A stretch of 64,000 bases of DNA from Streptomyces coelicoflavus (GCF_003112555.1 NZ_BEWB01000005.1:1-64000); one strand, 5' to 3'; positions 20,517 through 29,280 are shown, numbered from the stretch's first letter. Translations and numbers: made by a program. Notes: generated by a model from the letters alone, not told the origin.

Positions 20517-21326
20517 TCAGGCCAGCAGCTCGCCGTCGATCACCGTCACCGCGTGCCCGCTCAGCAGCGTGCGCCCGCCCCGCACTTCCGTGCGCACCCG
20601 GCCGGAGCGGGGCGAGGCCTGGAGCCCGGTGAGGTCCGGGCGGCCGAGACGCTCGGACCAGAAGGGCCCGAGGGCCGTGTGGGCGCTGCCGGTGACCGGG
20701 TCCTCGTCGATGCCGACGTTGGGGAAGAAGCAGCGGGAGACGTAGTCGTAGCCACGGGCGGGGTCCTCCGCGCGGGCGGTGGCGATGATGCCGCGCTCTG
20801 AGTGTGCGGCCAGCGCCGGCAGGTCCGGCGCCAGGCCGCGCACCGTCTCCTCGTCGGCGACCTCGACCAGCAGGTCCCCGATGTTCGGTCCGGTGTCCAG
20901 GACGGTGAGCGGCTCGGCGCCCAGAGCCCCGCCGACGCCCGCCGGCGCCTCGACCTCGGTGAGCGGCGCCGTCGGGAAGTCCAGGGTGATCGAGCCGTCC
21001 TCGCCGGGTGCCGCGATCAGGACGCCGCTGCGGGTGGCGAACCGCACCGGCCCCTCGTGGGCGCCGGTGGTGTGCAGGACGTGGGCCGTGGCGAGCGTCG
21101 CGTGGCCGCACATCGCCACCTCGGTGGCCGGTGTGAACCAGCGCAGCGCCCAGTCGGCCTCGCCGCCCGCGGGCAGCCGGTGGGCGAACGCCGTCTCGGA
21201 GTGGTTGACCTCCAGGGCGATCCGCTGGAGCCGGTCGTCGCCGGGGAAGGCGTCGAGGAGCACGACCCCGGCGGGATTGCCGGCGAAGGGCCGGTCGGTG
21301 AAGGCGTCGACGATTCGGATGCGCAT
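20517..21326 (-). CDS. PhzF family isomerase/epimerase-like protein
   Basis: A 269-aa protein of the PhzF fold. It begins RIVDAFTDRPFAGNPAGVV, with the conserved Asn-Pro-Ala, and has the catalytic-type glutamate in NHSETAF (about 44-50). It also shows MCGHATLATAHVL and DPVTGSAHTALGP. The family includes the phenazine-pathway isomerase and many enzymes of unknown substrate. No phenazine genes are present. It stands alone and converges on the CPBP gene. Confidence 0.9.
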   Translation of the reverse strand: MRIRIVDAFTDRPFAGNPAGVVLLDAFPGDDRLQRIALEVNHSETAFAHRLPAGGEADWALRWFTPATEVAMCGHATLATAHVLHTTGAHEGPVRFATRSGVLIAAPGEDGSITLDFPTAPLTEVEAPAGVGGALGAEPLTVLDTGPNIGDLLVEVADEETVRGLAPDLPALAAHSERGIIATARAEDPARGYDYVSRCFFPNVGIDEDPVTGSAHTALGPFWSERLGRPDLTGLQASPRSGRVRTEVRGGRTLLSGHAVTVIDGELLA

Positions 21327-21451
21327 GCCCCGACGCTAGACGCCGACCGGAGTCGCGGACCAAGGCCAATCGCGCGGTGGCGGCCCGTTTTTCGCGGCCG
21401 CGGCCCGCACCGGTGCCCGTCAGCGGCCCCCGGCCGGCGGCATGTGCCCGG

Positions 21452-22087
21452 TCAGCGCCGGATCAGACCGAGGGATGCCGCGGTGGCGACGGCGGCGGTG
21501 CGCGAGTCGACGTCGAGCTTGGCGTAGATGCGGGCCAGGTGGGACTTGACCGTGCCCTCGGTGAGGTGGAGCCGGCGCCCGATGGCCTGGTTGGACAGCC
21601 CGCCGGCGACCAGGGCGAGGACCTCGGTCTCCCGCCGGGTCAGGGTGGTGCCGGGGGTGCGCAGCCGGTTCATGAGCCGGTCGGCGACGGCGGGCGCGAG
21701 GGCGGTGCGGCCGGCGGCGGCGGTGCGCACGGCGTCGGCCAGGTCCTCGGGCGGCGCGTCCTTGAGGAGGTAGCCGGTGGCGCCGGCCTCGATGGCGGGC
21801 AGGGTGTCGGCGTCGGAGTCGTACGTCGTGACGACGAGCACGCGCGGGGCCCCGGGGCGGGCGGCGATGGCGGCGGTGGCCTCGGCGCCGTTCATGCCCT
21901 TGCCGAACTGCAGGTCCATCAGTACGACGTCGATGTCGCCGTGCGCGGCGCGTGCGACGGCCTCCTCCGCGGTGGCGGCCTCGGCCACCACCTCGAGGCC
22001 CGGCTCGGTCTCCAGTACGGCGCGCAGACCGGCCCGCACCACGGGGTGGTCGTCGGCGAGGAGCAGGCGGACGGGGGTCTCGGTCAC
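21452..22087 (-). CDS. NarL/LuxR family response regulator
   Basis: A 211-aa two-component regulator. The receiver domain occupies 1-125, with acidic pocket D12-D13, phosphoacceptor D58 in VVLMDLQF and the lysine in TGYLLKDA. A LuxR-type HTH occupies about 145-205 (LTRRETEVLALVAGGLSNQAI). GTG 22087 overlaps the stop of the sensor kinase gene by 4 nt, so they form one operon. The operon is divergent from the ABC exporter at 23471-25260, its probable target. Confidence 0.93.
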   Translation of the reverse strand: MTETPVRLLLADDHPVVRAGLRAVLETEPGLEVVAEAATAEEAVARAAHGDIDVVLMDLQFGKGMNGAEATAAIAARPGAPRVLVVTTYDSDADTLPAIEAGATGYLLKDAPPEDLADAVRTAAAGRTALAPAVADRLMNRLRTPGTTLTRRETEVLALVAGGLSNQAIGRRLHLTEGTVKSHLARIYAKLDVDSRTAAVATAASLGLIRR

Positions 22088-23298
22088 GGGCGGGCCTCGG
22101 GTTCGGTGGGCGGGGTGAACGGCAGCCGGGCGGCCAGGGCGGTGCCGCGGCCGGGTGCGGACTCGATGCTCAGGGTGCCGCCGAGGGCGTCCAGGCGGGC
22201 CCGCATGGCGGCCAGGCCGAAGCCGCCCGCCTCGGGGTCGGCCGGGGGCAGCCCGTCCGGGTCGAAGCCGGTGCCGTTGTCGACGACGTCCAGGGCGACG
22301 TGGTCGCCGAGGTGGCTGAGGGTGACCTCGGCCGTGGTGGCGTCGGCGTGGCGGACCGTGTTGGCGAGGGCCGACTGGGCGATGCGCAGCAGGGCGACCT
22401 CGTGGGCGGTCGGCAGCGGGAGCGGGACACCGGTGAGGTGGAAGCGGGCGGTGACCCGGTGCCGGGCGGACGTCGTGGCGCACAGGCGTTCCAGGGCGCC
22501 GGCCAGGGTGGTGCCGTCGAGGGCGGGCGGGGTCAGGGCGGCGACGAAGCGGCGGGCCTCGGCGAGGTTGTCCACGGCGGCCTGCCGGGCCGCCACGACG
22601 TGGCCGGCGGCGGCGTCGGGCCGCTCGGGCAGGGCGCGCTCGGCGGCGCGCAGCAGCAGTTGGATGCTGGACAGCCCCTGGGCGAGGGTGTCGTGGATCT
22701 CGCGGGCCAGCCGCTCGCGCTCGGCGAGCACGCCGGCGGTGTGCTGGGCGCGGGCGAGGTCGGCACGGGTGGCGGTCAGTTCCTCGATCAGCCGACTGCG
22801 CCGCTCGCTCTCGCGGTACAGGGCCTGGTAGCCCCACACCACGGCGACGGCGACGGCGGCGCCGAGCGCGGGACCGATCACCATGGCCGGGCCGAAGGAG
22901 CCGGCATGGGCGGCGTACCCGGCGACGGCCGCGACGGCGGTGGCGGTCACGGCGGCCAGGCCCGCCCGGCGCGACAGCAGGTGGAGCTGGAGGAAGTACA
23001 GCGGGAAGGCCACCCACACGGCCTCGGGGGAGAGCGCCAGCAGCACCAGCCACACGGCCCCCACGGCGGCCAGCCACGCGGCCGCGACCCGCCGGACGAG
23101 CCGGACCCGGGGCAGCACCGGCCCGGCCGCGTACACCAGGCCGCACACCACCGCGACGGCGACGATCGGCCCGGCGTGGGACCGGCCGTCCGTCACGGCG
23201 CGGGCGGCGACCAGGACGAGCAGACCGACGACCAGCAGGTGCAGGCACCAGGCCAGGGCCCGGGTGGTCGGGGTCAGGGCGGGAGCGGAAGCGTTCAC
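22084..23298 (-). CDS. Sensor histidine kinase (HisKA_3/NarL type)
   Basis: A 404-aa membrane kinase. About six transmembrane helices (about 13-155) have almost no extracellular loop, as in intramembrane-sensing kinases. A coiled linker at 160-195 leads to the HisKA_3 motif with H202 in REIHDTLAQGL and then an HATPase domain (about 300-395, DNGTGFDPDG, GFGLAAMRARL). It transfers phosphate to the adjacent response regulator. GTG 23298 is the likely start. The promoter shares the 172-nt divergent spacer with the ABC exporter. Confidence 0.93.
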   Translation of the reverse strand: MNASAPALTPTTRALAWCLHLLVVGLLVLVAARAVTDGRSHAGPIVAVAVVCGLVYAAGPVLPRVRLVRRVAAAWLAAVGAVWLVLLALSPEAVWVAFPLYFLQLHLLSRRAGLAAVTATAVAAVAGYAAHAGSFGPAMVIGPALGAAVAVAVVWGYQALYRESERRSRLIEELTATRADLARAQHTAGVLAERERLAREIHDTLAQGLSSIQLLLRAAERALPERPDAAAGHVVAARQAAVDNLAEARRFVAALTPPALDGTTLAGALERLCATTSARHRVTARFHLTGVPLPLPTAHEVALLRIAQSALANTVRHADATTAEVTLSHLGDHVALDVVDNGTGFDPDGLPPADPEAGGFGLAAMRARLDALGGTLSIESAPGRGTALAARLPFTPPTEPEARP

Positions 23299-23470
23299 AG
23301 TGTGTCCAGGCTACGAAAGGCGGGGCCCGGGAGCCTCCATCGAAAGTTACAAACCGGGTGCCGCCTTCCGGCCCGCGAAGTGCGGTCCTGCGCCAGACGC
23401 GCGCGGGGGGAGCCGGCGGCGACGGTGGGGTCGTACCGATTGCCCCCGCCGGAAAGGACAGGCAGAGACC

Positions 23471-24562
23471 GTGTTCGTCGCCTGGAGAGACCTCAAGTTC
23501 GCCAAGGGGCGCTTCGCCCTGATGGGGACCGTCATCGTGCTGATCACCCTCCTGGTGGGACTGCTGTCCGGACTGACGGCGGGTCTGGGGCAGCAGAACA
23601 TCTCCGCCGTCACCGGTCTGCCCGCCGACCGGATCGCCTTCCAGGCGCCCAGCGGCGGACAGGACCCGTCGTACTCCAACTCCACCGTCACCGAGCGGCA
23701 GTGGCAGCGGTGGGCACAGGCGCCCGGGGTCACCGGCGCCGAACCGCTGGGGATCACCACCACCAAGGCCACCGCCGGAGACCGGAGCACCGGGGTCTCC
23801 GCCTTCGGCGTCCGGCCGGGCTCCCGCCTCGCCCCGGACAGCGGCAGGCTGGACCAGCGGACGGCGGTGCTGTCCACGACGGCCGCCGACGACCTCGGCG
23901 TCACGACGGGTGACACCTTCGACCTGGCCGGTCAGCGGCTGACCGCGGCAGCCGTCCGGGGCGACGCCTTCTTCAGCCACACCCCGGTCGTGTGGACCAG
24001 CCTGGACGTCTGGCGGAAGACCGCGCCCCCCACCGCCACCGGGGGCGACGGCCCGACCGCGACCGTGATCGCCCTGAACACCGCCCCCGGCGCCGACGTG
24101 GCGGCCACCGACCGGGCGACGGGCACCAGGACGCTCTCCAAGGACGACTCGCTGTCCGCCATCGGCTCCTACACCTCCGAGAACGGCTCCCTCCAGCTGA
24201 TGCGCGGCTTCCTGTTCGCCATCTCCGCCCTCGTCATCGGCGCCTTCTTCACCGTGTGGACGATCCAGCGCGGCGGTGACGTCGCCGTCCTCAAGGCGCT
24301 CGGCGCCTCCACGGCCGGCCTCCTCAAGGACGCCCTCGGCCAGGCCGTCGTCCTGCTGGCCGGCGGCACCCTGATCGGCACCGGAATCGCAGCCGCCCTG
24401 GGAGCGCTTGTCGCCGGCTCCGCCGTGCCGTTCCTCCTCACTCCCGCGACCGTCCTCCTCCCGGCCGCCGTGACGATCGTCCTCGGCGCCCTCGGAGCCG
24501 CCCTGTCCATCCGCCGGATCACCTCCGTCGACCCGCTGACCGCCCTGGGGAGCGCCCGATGA
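23471..24562 (+). CDS. ABC transporter permease, FtsX/MacB type
   Basis: A 363-aa permease. It has an N-terminal membrane helix (about 14-37), a large outside domain (about 40-235) and three C-terminal helices in an FtsX-like domain (about 245-355). GTG 23471 lies downstream of GGAAAGGA, and the protein starts FVAWRDLKFAKGRFALMG. It overlaps the ATPase gene by 4 nt (ATGA). Exporters with this layout beside a NarL-type system often confer resistance to peptide or envelope-active compounds; that role is inferred. Confidence 0.92.
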   Translation: MFVAWRDLKFAKGRFALMGTVIVLITLLVGLLSGLTAGLGQQNISAVTGLPADRIAFQAPSGGQDPSYSNSTVTERQWQRWAQAPGVTGAEPLGITTTKATAGDRSTGVSAFGVRPGSRLAPDSGRLDQRTAVLSTTAADDLGVTTGDTFDLAGQRLTAAAVRGDAFFSHTPVVWTSLDVWRKTAPPTATGGDGPTATVIALNTAPGADVAATDRATGTRTLSKDDSLSAIGSYTSENGSLQLMRGFLFAISALVIGAFFTVWTIQRGGDVAVLKALGASTAGLLKDALGQAVVLLAGGTLIGTGIAAALGALVAGSAVPFLLTPATVLLPAAVTIVLGALGAALSIRRITSVDPLTALGSAR

Positions 24563-25260
24563 GCCTGAACCTGACCGACGTCACCCTCACCTACGCCGAC
24601 GGAGAGGACCGCCTGACCGCGCTCGACCGGGTCGGTCTGGACGTCCCCCGGGGCTGCCTGACCGCCGTGGTCGGCCCCTCCGGATCCGGCAAGTCCAGCC
24701 TGCTGGCCGTCGCCGCCACCCTCATCACCCCCGACGCCGGGACCGTCACCGTCGACGGCATCCCCACCACCGGCCTCAGCCGCGGGGAGCTGACCGCTCT
24801 GCGCCGCGACAGGATCGGCATCGTCTTCCAGCAGCCCAACCTGCTGCCCTCCCTCACCGCCGCCGAACAGTTGCAGGTCATGGCACAGATCGACGGTCGC
24901 AAGCCCCGTACCGCCCGGGGCCGGGCGATGGAACTCCTCGACGCGGTCGGGCTGGCCGGGCAGGCGGGCCGGCGTCCCCACCAGCTCTCCGGCGGCCAGC
25001 GCCAGCGCGTCGCCCTCGCCCGCGCCCTGATGAACGAGCCCACCGTCCTCCTGGTCGACGAGCCCACCAGCGCCCTCGACCACGAACGCGGTGCCGCCGT
25101 GATCGACCTGATCACCCGCCTCACCCACCAGCAGGCGAGCGCCACCGTTCTGGTCACCCACGACCGCACGCACCTCACGGCGGTCGACCGGGTCGCCGAA
25201 GTCCACGACGGCCGCCTGAGCCTGTCGTGCCGGTCGGGTCTGTCGGCGTCCGCCCACTGA
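24559..25260 (+). CDS. ABC transporter ATP-binding protein (MacB/LolD type)
   Basis: A 233-aa ATPase. It has Walker A GPSGSGKSS (39-47), a Q-loop in IVFQQPNLLPSLTA, signature LSGGQRQR (about 143-150), Walker B VLLVDEPTSALD (about 162-173) and the H-loop VLVTHD. Its start overlaps the permease stop, so the two are co-translated and form one exporter. The nearby two-component pair is divergent and the PadR gene follows in the same direction. Confidence 0.95.
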   Translation: MSLNLTDVTLTYADGEDRLTALDRVGLDVPRGCLTAVVGPSGSGKSSLLAVAATLITPDAGTVTVDGIPTTGLSRGELTALRRDRIGIVFQQPNLLPSLTAAEQLQVMAQIDGRKPRTARGRAMELLDAVGLAGQAGRRPHQLSGGQRQRVALARALMNEPTVLLVDEPTSALDHERGAAVIDLITRLTHQQASATVLVTHDRTHLTAVDRVAEVHDGRLSLSCRSGLSASAH

Positions 25261-25297
25261 CCTGGCAGTCGGCAGAGGCTTGCCGTGCGATACGTTC

Positions 25298-25309
25298 CGA
25301 TATATCGTT
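25298..25309. promoter_or_regulatory. Candidate PadR operator
   Basis: CGATATATCGTT contains the perfect palindrome CGATATATCG and lies about 40 nt before the PadR start. A near-identical block, CGATATAGCGTT, is at 14547-14558 before the DUF1707 gene. ATATAT-centred palindromes next to padR genes are the usual autoregulatory operators of this family. Confidence 0.6.
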
Positions 25310-25350
25310 GAGGCATCGCGACAGATCAACGACTGAATGGAGTGATGGCG

Positions 25351-26004
25351 ATGCGCGACCACGGATACGAGCGCGGACACGGTGGACACGGTCACGGCGA
25401 GGGCGGCTCCTTCGGGCCCTTCGGACGAGGTGCCTTCGAGGCCCGGCGTGCCGCCTTCGGGCCCTTCGGTCCGGGTGGTCCCGGCGGCCCCGCCGGTCCC
25501 TTCGGGCCGGGCTTCGGTCACGGCGGCCCCTGGGGCGGCCGAGGGAGGGGCGGGCCCAGGGGAAGGGCGCGGCGCGGCGACGTACGGGCGTCGATCCTCG
25601 CTCTCCTGAAGGACCGGCCGATGCACGGCTACGAGATGATCCAGAAGATCGCCGAGCGCAGCGGCGGGGCGTGGAAGCCCAGCCCCGGTTCGGTGTACCC
25701 CACCCTCCAGCTGCTGGAGGACGAGGGGCTGATCGCCAGCGAGAGCGAGGGCGGCAAGAAGCTCTTCGCGCTCACCGAGGCGGGCCGCACCGCGGCCGAG
25801 GAAGGCCCGGAGGCGCCCTGGGAGGAGGCCTCGCGGGGCGTCGACTGGGACGCCCTCAACGACGTCCGGCAGGCCGGGTTCGGCCTGATGGAGGCCTTCG
25901 GCCAGGTCTGGAAGACCGGCAGCAAGGAGCAGCGGGAGAAGGCGCTCGCCGTCATCGGCGAGGCCCGTAAGAAGCTGTACCTGATCCTCGCCGACGAGGA
26001 CTGA
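25351..26004 (+). CDS. PadR family transcriptional regulator with Gly/His-rich tail
   Basis: A 217-aa regulator. Residues 1-72 are a low-complexity tail rich in Gly, His, Phe and Pro (repeats of FGPFG, and His at several early positions that could bind metal). The PadR winged helix follows at about 73-150 (ASILALLKDRPMHGYEMIQ, SPGSVYPTLQLLEDEG). The C-terminal helices (about 165-215) mediate dimerisation. ATG 25351 is chosen because GGAG lies 8 nt upstream; ATG 25345 is too close to it. A palindromic operator sits in its promoter. The ABC exporter directly upstream is a likely target. Confidence 0.9.
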   Translation: MRDHGYERGHGGHGHGEGGSFGPFGRGAFEARRAAFGPFGPGGPGGPAGPFGPGFGHGGPWGGRGRGGPRGRARRGDVRASILALLKDRPMHGYEMIQKIAERSGGAWKPSPGSVYPTLQLLEDEGLIASESEGGKKLFALTEAGRTAAEEGPEAPWEEASRGVDWDALNDVRQAGFGLMEAFGQVWKTGSKEQREKALAVIGEARKKLYLILADED

Positions 26005-26015
26005 CGCCGGCCGGA

Positions 26016-26057
26016 ACGCAGGGGCCCCGCGGGCAGGATCCGCGGGGCCCTCTGCGT
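26016..26057 (+). terminator. Hairpin terminator after padR
   Basis: Arms of 17-18 bp (26016-26032 with 26040-26057) pair with one bulge around a 7-nt loop. No T tract follows. It lies between padR and the convergent small gene, so it may act on both strands. Confidence 0.75.
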
Positions 26058-26097
26058 GCCGTGGAGTGTGCGGCGGAGCGGCCCCGGGGCGTGCCGT

Positions 26098-26286
26098 TCA
26101 GTCGACCCGCCGTATCACCGCCGCGTCGAAGAGGTCCCACGCGCGCGGGAAGGCGCTCTCGTCGTGGCAGTGCCACGCCTCCCAGAACAGATCGGCGGGC
26201 AACGCCTCCGCCGGGGCGTCCACCCGGTACACGTACTGCCTGCCGTCGACGGCGGGCAGCGACACCAGCCAGCACCTGCTCCTCAT
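26098..26286 (-). CDS. Small hypothetical protein
   Basis: A 62-aa protein with LPAVDGRQYVYRVDAPAEALP and DLFWEAWHCHDESAFPRAW, ending VIRRVD. It is rich in Trp, Asp and aromatic residues, which is unusual for a shadow frame. ATG 26286 has GGACAGG upstream. A longer upstream reading is Arg/Pro-rich and looks non-coding. Family unrecognised. Confidence 0.55.
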   Translation of the reverse strand: MRSRCWLVSLPAVDGRQYVYRVDAPAEALPADLFWEAWHCHDESAFPRAWDLFDAAVIRRVD

Positions 26287-26485
26287 GCCCCTGTCCGACC
26301 CGCGAGGGCGGGTTTCGGTTGCCCCCGGGGGCGCAAGGCAAGGCGGCGCGCGCCCGGAGGACCGAAACGGCCTGATCTCATCCGCAAGGAGGAGATTCCG
26401 TCCGGGCGGGTCCACTCTGTGTGGGACGGCGAAATGCTTCCCGCCGGGGATGACCGGGCCGCGAGGGACTGGTGAGCTGGGATAC

Positions 26486-27025
26486 GTGCAACCCCGTATC
26501 CCCCGGCAGTCGGCCGGCGAGCAAGGCGGCCGGTGGCCGGACGGCACCGACCTCGAGGACCGGTTCAGCGCGGAACTGGCCTCGGCGGTCTCCGGCGCCC
26601 GCCGCCGAGCGGTGCGGGACGGGGACCGGCAGATCGACACGGCCCACCTGCTGCACTCGCTGCTGGAGTGCGACGCCGAGGCCCGCGCGCTGCTCGGGGA
26701 CGGGCCCAGGATCGCCCGCGTCCTCGGCTACCTCGTGCAGCGCAGCATCGGCTACGGGCTGCGCTGGCAGGGTGCCGTCGAGGACTCCGGCGCCGTACCC
26801 GTCGTGTCCGGCGTCGACGGGTTCTCCGCGCCGGCCGCGGCCGCCATGGAGGACGCCGGCGTACGTGCGGCCCGGCGCGGGGCGGCCCGCACCGGGGGTG
26901 TGGACCTGCTCGCCGCCCTGGTCGCGGACCCGCGTACGCGCGCCGTCGAGGTGCTGGCCCGAGCCGCCGTCGAGCCGCACGCCGTGCTGGCCCGGGTGGA
27001 GAGCCACTTCGAGCCGACGCCTTGA
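26486..27025 (+). CDS. Clp N-terminal domain-like protein
   Basis: A 179-aa protein resembling a free-standing double Clp N domain. The first copy (about 20-75) reads DLEDRFSAELASAVSGARRRA with IDTAHLLHSLLE. The second (about 110-170) reads GFSAPAAAAMEDAGVRAARR with VDLLAALVADP. There is no ATPase domain, so it could be an adaptor or a stress-linked binding protein. GTG 26486 is the best in-frame start in my reading; there is no clear ribosome site. Confidence 0.75.
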   Translation: MQPRIPRQSAGEQGGRWPDGTDLEDRFSAELASAVSGARRRAVRDGDRQIDTAHLLHSLLECDAEARALLGDGPRIARVLGYLVQRSIGYGLRWQGAVEDSGAVPVVSGVDGFSAPAAAAMEDAGVRAARRGAARTGGVDLLAALVADPRTRAVEVLARAAVEPHAVLARVESHFEPTP

Positions 27026-27095
27026 GCCCGTCCCGTCCCCGCTCGCCGAGGGGCGCCGCTCCGCCGTCCAGTCGGTGAGACAGGTGTCATTGGGG

Positions 27096-27124
27096 GTGAC
27101 GGTCATGTCGACCCCTGTCATCAT
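27096..27124 (+). promoter_or_regulatory. Promoter of a leaderless EamA gene
   Basis: GTGACG (27096-27101) and CATCAT (27119-27124) are 17 nt apart. The -10 ends 6 nt before GTG 27131, so transcription would begin at the start codon. Both boxes deviate at their first base from consensus. Confidence 0.5.
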
Positions 27125-27130
27125 GTGCCG

Positions 27131-28129
27131 GTGCATACGTCTGACAGCGCCCGGGGCAACCGCGGCAAGGGCACCGGGCTCGGCCTGGCACTCGGCTCCG
27201 CGGTCGCCTTCGGAGGTTCCGGAGTCGCCGCCAAACCGCTGATCGAGGCCGGACTCGATCCCCTCCACGTGGTCTGGCTGCGCGTGGCCGGCGCGGCCCT
27301 GGTGATGCTGCCGCTCGCCGTGCGCCACCGCGCCCTGCCGCGCCGCCGCCCCGCCCTGGTCGCCGGGTACGGCCTGCTCGCCGTGGCCGGTGTGCAGGCC
27401 TGCTACTTCGCCGCCATCTCGCGCATCCCCGTGGGCGTCGCGCTGCTCGTCGAGTACCTGGCACCCGCCCTGGTCCTCGGCTGGGTGCGGTTCGTGCAGC
27501 GGCGGCCGGTCACGCGGGCCGCCGCACTCGGCGTGGTCCTGGCGGTCGGCGGGCTCGCCTGCGTCGTCGAGGTCTGGTCGGGACTGGGCTTCGACGCCCT
27601 CGGACTGCTGCTCGCACTCGGCGCGGCCTGCTGCCAGGTCGGCTACTTCGTCCTGTCCGACCAGGGCAGCGACGCCGGCGAGGAGGCGCCCGACCCGCTC
27701 GGCGTCATCGCCTACGGACTGCTCGTCGGGGCCGCGGTGCTCACCGTCGTCGCCCGGCCCTGGTCGATGGACTGGTCCGTCCTGACCGGCACCGCCGCCA
27801 TGGACGGCACGTCCGTCGCCGCCGTCCTGCTGCTGGCCTGGATCGTGCTCGTCGCCACGGTGCTCGCCTACGTCACCGGCATCGTCGCCGTGCGCCGCCT
27901 GTCGCCGCAGGTCGCCGGAGTCGTGGCCTGCCTCGAAGCGGTCATCGCGACCGTCCTGGCCTGGGTGCTGCTCGGCGAGCACCTCTCCGCCCCGCAGATC
28001 GTCGGCGGCGTCGTGGTGCTGGCCGGCGCCCTCATCGCCCAGTCCTCGACCCCCGCGAAGGGCTCGGCGGGCCCGGTGGCCGGTGGGGGACCCGAAAGGG
28101 AGTTGTCGAGCCGAGGGACGGCGACCTAG
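27131..28129 (+). CDS. EamA/RhtA-type exporter (first)
   Basis: A 332-aa drug/metabolite transporter with about ten membrane helices in two EamA repeats (about 12-150 and 165-305). The second repeat ends [22 protein letters not shown]. RhtA-like members export amino acids or related metabolites; the substrate here is unknown. The tail after 310 is polar. GTG 27131 is chosen because a promoter lies 6 nt upstream; GTG 27125 is an alternative. A second EamA gene follows, separated by a candidate leader peptide. Confidence 0.9.
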   Translation: MHTSDSARGNRGKGTGLGLALGSAVAFGGSGVAAKPLIEAGLDPLHVVWLRVAGAALVMLPLAVRHRALPRRRPALVAGYGLLAVAGVQACYFAAISRIPVGVALLVEYLAPALVLGWVRFVQRRPVTRAAALGVVLAVGGLACVVEVWSGLGFDALGLLLALGAACCQVGYFVLSDQGSDAGEEAPDPLGVIAYGLLVGAAVLTVVARPWSMDWSVLTGTAAMDGTSVAAVLLLAWIVLVATVLAYVTGIVAVRRLSPQVAGVVACLEAVIATVLAWVLLGEHLSAPQIVGGVVVLAGALIAQSSTPAKGSAGPVAGGGPERELSSRGTAT

Positions 28130-28132
28130 GGT
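28103..28132 (+). promoter_or_regulatory. Promoter of the EamA leader ORF
   Basis: TTGTCG (28103-28108) and TAGGGT (28127-28132) have an 18-nt spacer. They overlap the end of the upstream EamA gene. The start site should be near 28139-28140, exactly at the ATG of a 13-codon ORF. Confidence 0.7.
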
Positions 28133-28139
28133 GCGGACC

Positions 28140-28181
28140 ATGCATTCCGACGCACTCGTCCTCCCGCCTCCGGCCGCCTGA
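28140..28181 (+). CDS. Candidate 13-aa leader peptide before the second EamA gene
   Basis: The ORF encodes [13 protein letters not shown]. Its ATG is 7 nt after a -10 box, so it would be translated from a leaderless message. Leu-Val-Leu followed by three prolines near the stop codon could stall ribosomes. The stop lies inside the hairpin at 28163-28187. Its arrangement suggests translation-dependent control of the downstream transporter; this is inferred from geometry alone. Confidence 0.5.
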   Translation: MHSDALVLPPPAA

Positions 28182-28221
28182 GGCGGGCCCCTGTGACGAG
28201 CCCGGCGCGTGGTCGCCGGGC
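28163..28221 (+). promoter_or_regulatory. Two hairpins after the leader ORF
   Basis: The first has an 8-bp stem CCCGCCTC/GAGGCGGG (28163-28170 with 28180-28187), with the leader stop codon at its right arm. The second has an 8-bp stem GCCCGGCG/CGCCGGGC (28200-28207 with 28214-28221). The second EamA start is 100 nt further on. There is no T tract. Confidence 0.5.
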
Positions 28222-28320
28222 CGGACGGTGCTGCCCGCGGACGAGAGTCCCCGCGCCCCGGTCGTTCGTTCCGGGACGCCTCGAACTTCCGCGCCCCGTG
28301 CGCGTCTGCGGAGAGAACTC

Positions 28321-29280
28321 GTGTCGAATGCCGTCTCCGGCCTGCCCGTCGGGCGTGGCCTCCTCTATCTGATCGTCGCCGGTGTCGCCTGGGGCACCGC
28401 CGGTGCCGCCGCCTCACTGGTCTACCGCGCCAGCGACATGGGCCCCGTCGCCCTGTCGTTCTGGCGCTGCGCGGTGGGACTCGTCCTGCTGCTCGCCGCC
28501 CGCCCGCTGCGCCCGCGGGTGCGCCCGGCCGTCCGTGAACCGTTCGGGCAAAAGGCGCTGCGGGCGGGCGTCACCGGGCTCGGGCTCGCGGTGTTCCAGA
28601 CCGCCTACTTCGCCGCCGTACAGTCCACCGGGCTCGCCGTCGCCACGGTCGTCACCCTCGGCGCCGGGCCCGTACTGATCGCCCTCGGCGCGCGCCTCGC
28701 CCTCGGCGAACACCTGGGGGCGGGCGGCGCCGCGGCCGTCGTCGGCGCGCTCGCCGGGCTCGCGGTACTGGTCCTCGGCGGCGGGAGTACGACCGTCCGG
28801 CTGCCGGGCGTGCTCCTCGCGCTGCTGTCCGCCGCCGGGTACTCGGTGATGACGCTGCTCACCCGCTGGTGGGGGAGGGGCGGCGGGGCGGACGCCGGCA
28901 GCACCTCCGTCGGTGCGTTCGCCGTCACGAGTCTGTGCCTGCTGCCGCTCGCCCTGGCCGAGGGCCTGGTGCCGCACACCGCCGAACCGGTCCGGCTCCT
29001 GTGGCTGCTGGCGTACGTCGCGGCCGTCCCGACCGCCCTCGCCTACGGGCTCTACTTCGCCGGCGCGGCCGTCGTCCGGTCCGCGACCGTCTCCGTGATC
29101 ATGCTTCTCGAGCCGGTCAGCGCGGCGGCGCTCGCCGTCCTGCTGCTCGGCGAGCACATCACGGCGGCGACCCTGGCCGGCACGCTGCTGATGCTCGGCT
29201 CGGTCGCGGGACTCGCGGTGGCGGAGACCCGGGCGGCGCGGCAGGTGAGGGAGGCCGGGACGCGACCGACGCCGGCCTGA
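28321..29280 (+). CDS. EamA family exporter (second)
   Basis: A 319-aa transporter with about ten helices. It has [16 protein letters not shown] near the N terminus, [18 protein letters not shown] in the first repeat and [18 protein letters not shown] in the second. GTG 28321 has GGAGAG 7 nt upstream. It follows the first EamA gene but has its own promoter and a leader with a short ORF and two hairpins, so expression is probably controlled separately. Substrate unknown. Confidence 0.9.
   Translation: MSNAVSGLPVGRGLLYLIVAGVAWGTAGAAASLVYRASDMGPVALSFWRCAVGLVLLLAARPLRPRVRPAVREPFGQKALRAGVTGLGLAVFQTAYFAAVQSTGLAVATVVTLGAGPVLIALGARLALGEHLGAGGAAAVVGALAGLAVLVLGGGSTTVRLPGVLLALLSAAGYSVMTLLTRWWGRGGGADAGSTSVGAFAVTSLCLLPLALAEGLVPHTAEPVRLLWLLAYVAAVPTALAYGLYFAGAAVVRSATVSVIMLLEPVSAAALAVLLLGEHITAATLAGTLLMLGSVAGLAVAETRAARQVREAGTRPTPA

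Noticed and set aside
21452..23980. 842-codon frame that joins an Arg-rich stretch to the response regulator
   Set aside because: Only the last 211 codons are the regulator; the rest is a shadow of the histidine kinase and of the spacer.
26378..28417. 679-codon minus-strand frame across the Clp-N and EamA genes
   Set aside because: Low-complexity Arg/Gly/Asp translation, no recognisable domain, and antisense to genes with clear motifs.
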